Assembly: GCA_017645985.1 (NCBI GenBank)
Contig: JAGCNK010000045.1
Span: 1 to 9,952, forward strand
DNA from: Bacteroidales bacterium
GTDB lineage: Bacteria > Bacteroidota > Bacteroidia > Bacteroidales > UBA3824
DNA length: 9,952 nt
Direction of reading: 5' to 3'
Made by a program: the position numbers and the translations under genes. Below are positions 7,076 through 9,952 of this stretch, in pieces (positions within the stretch are counted from its first letter, which is position 1; each line of letters opens with the position of its first letter). Below the pieces are notes generated by a model. It ran no database searches and was not told the DNA's origin. It was given only the letters and a program-made list of their open reading frames with translations.

Positions 7076-7100
7076 TATGCGCCGAAAATATAGGATAAAT

Positions 7101-9952
7101 ATGAAACATATTGTAACATTAGCGATTACATTAATTATCAGCATCAGCACACTGTCGGCACAGTCGATCAAGAGAGTTGGTGCGCCATATATAAGGAACT
7201 ATTTCCCCGAAGACTACAAAGCAAGCAAACAAAACTGGTGCGGAGTGCAAGACTGCCGCGGCATTCTCTACGTTGCCAACACGCAGGGCATTCTTGAATA
7301 CGACGGTGTAAACTGGCGTACAATCAGCACTTCAAAAAACTCGTCGGCATTATCGTTCGCACTTAGTCCCGACGGACGCAGGGTATACGTAGGCGGCAAC
7401 AGCGACATCGGATACCTCGAACCCGACAGCTGTGGCAACACCCGCTACGTGTCGCTAACTCCCAGAATTTCAGAACAGTTTAGCAACATCAAAGTTTACG
7501 GCATAGCCATCAACGAAGGCGGCAGCAATGTGGTTTACTGCTCCACATCGCAGATTATGCTTTATGAGAACGACTCCACATTAAAAGTTTATCCTATCGG
7601 CGGCAACGAGACCTTCTCGTACATCACCAACTTCAACGGACATATCTACATCAACCACTCGGCACGCGGCTACTGCGAAGTGTTCAACAACAAGGGCGAA
7701 GACGCCATCCAGCCTCTGCCCGGCACCGACACTCTGGCATCCACACAGGTGGTGGCTGTTTTGTCGGAATACAGCGGCAACAAACTGATGGTGACCAAGA
7801 AACACGGCGCGGTACTCTACCGCAACGGAGAGCTGTCGCCGCTCAATGTTGAAATCAACAAGATGCTCGTTTCGTCCGACCTCTATTGCGCCACCACGCT
7901 CAAAGGCGGTTATTTCGCTTTCGGAACACTTAAAAACGGCGTTATCATCACCGACAAAAACCTCAACTACATCAAAACCCTCAACACATCCAACGGATTG
8001 TGCAACAACCAGGTAATCTCGCTTTACCAGTCGCACGACGGCGGACTGTGGATTTTCACCAACAACGGTATCAGCTACGCCGACCTCTACTCGCCGATAT
8101 CCACGATACCCAACATCAAACGTGTTTCGGCTATCGGCACATTCAACGGCAAGGTCTACGTGGGATCCGACAACCTCTACGCCATCGACGAGCAGCAGCT
8201 TAACGCAGGAATGCCTCTGGCTAACATAATGTCAACAGTTCAGCTGCCTGCCGACAAAGCCCGCACAAGCATAATATCAATCGACCCCATCGACGGACAG
8301 CTCATCTGCGGCACAACCCAAGGCGTTGTGGCTATCACTGCCGACGGCGACTGCTACTCTGCCGACAACACCAAGCAGGTGGTGCGCACCATCTACAAGC
8401 CGCGCAAGTTCGACAACATAATACTCAGCGGAAGTATCGGAGGCATTTCGGTTTACAACGTAGTTAAAGACCGCTGGCAAAAGCTCACAAGTATCGACAA
8501 AGGTTTCGATGTGGAAACGCGACACATTGTTGAGGACAACGACGGCAACTTCTGGATATCAAAAAAAGAGACTGGTATCTTCAAAATCACCATCGACAGC
8601 AGTTTCAAAGAGGTGAAATCATCGGTGCTTTACGACGATACCAAAGGACTTCCGTCGGCAATGGGCAACTACATCTACGAAACCGGCGACGACATTGTGG
8701 TAACCACCCAGCACGGTTTCTACCAGTACGACAAAGCCACTGATTCGTTTGTAGAGTCAGAAAAATACAACAAGCTGTTCAACAGCAAGATAGAATCCAA
8801 CTACATATTCAAAGACCGCTACGGCAAAACCTGGGTTACATTTATCCAGCAAAACAAACGCAGCGGCAAAGGCGAAACAGGATTCGGATATTTCACTGAC
8901 TTAGACAGCACACAACGCCACACCGACCTGTTTGTGCCGTTTGCCAGCCGAATCACCAAATTGGCAGCCATTGCCGACAGCTGCTACCTCATCGGCTGCG
9001 ACAACGAGCTGATACACTACGACGCAAAACTCGACAAGAACTTCCACGCACCGTTCAAGGCATTCATCCGCCACATCGAAATCACCCGAAACGACTCGCT
9101 GCTGTTTGGCGGAGCATATATGGCGCACGATGGAAAAATCGACACAATCCAAAACCCGAAAGAGATAGTATCGCTGCCTTACGAGTTTAACGGCATCAAA
9201 TTCGAGTTCGGTGCCAACGCTTACGAATTTCCCGAGCAGACCAAATTCAAATGCTTTCTTGAGCACAACGACGACGGATGGAGCGACTGGAAGAGCGAGA
9301 ACTTCAAAGAGTTCAACAACCTTTCGCCCGGCACATACACATTGAAAGTGCAAGCCAGAAACTACTTCGGCTACGAGAGCGAGGTGGCTCAGTACACATT
9401 CACAATTCTTCCGCCCTGGTATATGACCATCTGGGCATACATTCTCTACGTGCTGGCATTGGCGGCAGTGGTAGTGGTAATCATCAAGATATACCTCCGC
9501 AAGCTGCTCAAAGACAAACAGCGACTCGAACAGATTGTGAGCGAGCGCACCGCCGAGATTATCGAGAAAAACAAGGAAATCACCGAAAAGAACAAGAGCA
9601 TCACCGACAGTATCAACTACGCAAGCCGCATACAGACAGCGATGCTTCCGCTCGAAAGCCGCATCAAAGAGGCGTTGCCCGAACATTTCATACTTTTCCG
9701 CCCGCGCGACATCGTAAGCGGCGACTTCTACTGGTTTGCCGAAACTCCCGACCGCATAATAATCACAGCCGCCGACTGCACGGGACACGGAGTGCCGGGC
9801 GCGTTTATGAGTATGGTAGGAGCCGAAATCCTCACCACGCTCGTAAGCAAGGGCATTGTAGAATCGCACGACATCCTCACTCATCAGAACCGATACATCC
9901 GCAAGGCGCTCAACCAAGACCAGACCGAAAACCACGACGGTATGGATATGGC
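7101..9952 (+). CDS. Membrane sensor with two-component-type propeller, Y_Y_Y domain and SpoIIE/PP2C phosphatase (3' end beyond window)
   Basis: The frame is open from ATG 7101 to the window edge (950 codons). A signal peptide (cut predicted at LSA20|Q21) precedes a large periplasmic propeller of the Reg_prop type: the first blade has QNWCGVQDCRGILYVANTQG (44-63) and EYDGVNW (66-72), and later blades include GLCNNQVISLYQSHDGGLWI (299-318), EDNDGNFWIS (478-487) and GLPS (516-519). A Y_Y_Y domain covers about 695-770. One membrane segment (about 776-798) and a charged coiled coil (about 799-850) lead to a SpoIIE-type Ser/Thr phosphatase: RDIVSGDFYW (869-878), AADCTGHGVPGAF (890-902) and DGMD (946-949) carry the metal-binding Asp residues. 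A periplasmic ligand probably alters phosphatase activity through the coiled coil, with an anti-sigma-antagonist or similar phosphoprotein as likely substrate. The usual hybrid histidine-kinase output of such propellers is replaced. Two -7 boxes precede the ATG. Confidence 0.9.
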   Translation, partial: MKHIVTLAITLIISISTLSAQSIKRVGAPYIRNYFPEDYKASKQNWCGVQDCRGILYVANTQGILEYDGVNWRTISTSKNSSALSFALSPDGRRVYVGGNSDIGYLEPDSCGNTRYVSLTPRISEQFSNIKVYGIAINEGGSNVVYCSTSQIMLYENDSTLKVYPIGGNETFSYITNFNGHIYINHSARGYCEVFNNKGEDAIQPLPGTDTLASTQVVAVLSEYSGNKLMVTKKHGAVLYRNGELSPLNVEINKMLVSSDLYCATTLKGGYFAFGTLKNGVIITDKNLNYIKTLNTSNGLCNNQVISLYQSHDGGLWIFTNNGISYADLYSPISTIPNIKRVSAIGTFNGKVYVGSDNLYAIDEQQLNAGMPLANIMSTVQLPADKARTSIISIDPIDGQLICGTTQGVVAITADGDCYSADNTKQVVRTIYKPRKFDNIILSGSIGGISVYNVVKDRWQKLTSIDKGFDVETRHIVEDNDGNFWISKKETGIFKITIDSSFKEVKSSVLYDDTKGLPSAMGNYIYETGDDIVVTTQHGFYQYDKATDSFVESEKYNKLFNSKIESNYIFKDRYGKTWVTFIQQNKRSGKGETGFGYFTDLDSTQRHTDLFVPFASRITKLAAIADSCYLIGCDNELIHYDAKLDKNFHAPFKAFIRHIEITRNDSLLFGGAYMAHDGKIDTIQNPKEIVSLPYEFNGIKFEFGANAYEFPEQTKFKCFLEHNDDGWSDWKSENFKEFNNLSPGTYTLKVQARNYFGYESEVAQYTFTILPPWYMTIWAYILYVLALAAVVVVIIKIYLRKLLKDKQRLEQIVSERTAEIIEKNKEITEKNKSITDSINYASRIQTAMLPLESRIKEALPEHFILFRPRDIVSGDFYWFAETPDRIIITAADCTGHGVPGAFMSMVGAEILTTLVSKGIVESHDILTHQNRYIRKALNQDQTENHDGMDM

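Noticed and set aside
6904..7119. Small minus-strand frames across the 6939-7100 intergenic region
   Set aside because: They run over the terminator hairpin and its A/T tracts, giving Phe/Lys-rich low-complexity translations; no sign of a real gene.
8901..9935. Long open frame (344 codons) on the minus strand opposite the sensor-phosphatase gene
   Set aside because: It lies fully inside a gene with clear domains on the + strand. Its translation is Val/Cys/Arg/His-rich without recognisable motifs, as expected from the antisense of codons such as GAC, AAC and TAC.

Overview
The window looks like a chromosomal segment of a Bacteroidota, most likely Bacteroidales, genome. The reasons are exact matches to the Bacteroides-type -7 promoter box (TAnnTTTG), a lack of Shine-Dalgarno sites in front of starts, exported proteins whose predicted signal peptides end in Ala before Gln, and families typical of this phylum: a PD40/CarboxypepD_reg/OmpA protein and a Y_Y_Y sensor. 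All genes lie on the + strand.

Layout. Positions 1-297 hold the 3' end of a trimeric purine nucleoside phosphorylase. Immediately behind it (299 to about 560) is the wreck of a SAM-dependent methyltransferase: its N-terminal segment and a mid/C-terminal segment survive in different frames, and the SAM-binding core is missing. A LuxE-like acyl-protein synthetase/adenylation-fold gene follows (598-1599), then a PspA/IM30 family gene with its own promoter (1723-2583) and a strong hairpin terminator. Next come two tightly spaced genes: an exported 663-aa protein with PD40 repeats, a CarboxypepD_reg-like domain and an OmpA peptidoglycan-binding domain (2740-4731), and an exported 731-aa protein of no recognised family (4743-6938). 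A second strong terminator closes this pair. The last gene (7101 to beyond the end) is a large exported and membrane-anchored sensor with a two-component-type propeller, a Y_Y_Y domain, one membrane segment, a coiled coil and a SpoIIE/PP2C phosphatase domain, cut by the window edge.

How they may work together. From 1.7 kb onward the theme is the cell envelope: PspA guards the inner membrane, the OmpA protein is tied to peptidoglycan with its propeller in the periplasm, the 731-aa protein is probably its partner, and the sensor phosphatase could pass a periplasmic signal to the cytoplasm. The two-gene pair is a plausible uncharacterised periplasmic complex, with part of the PorE-type architecture spread over two proteins. 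This is inference from order, spacing and domains. No mobile element, CRISPR array, tRNA or rRNA was seen.
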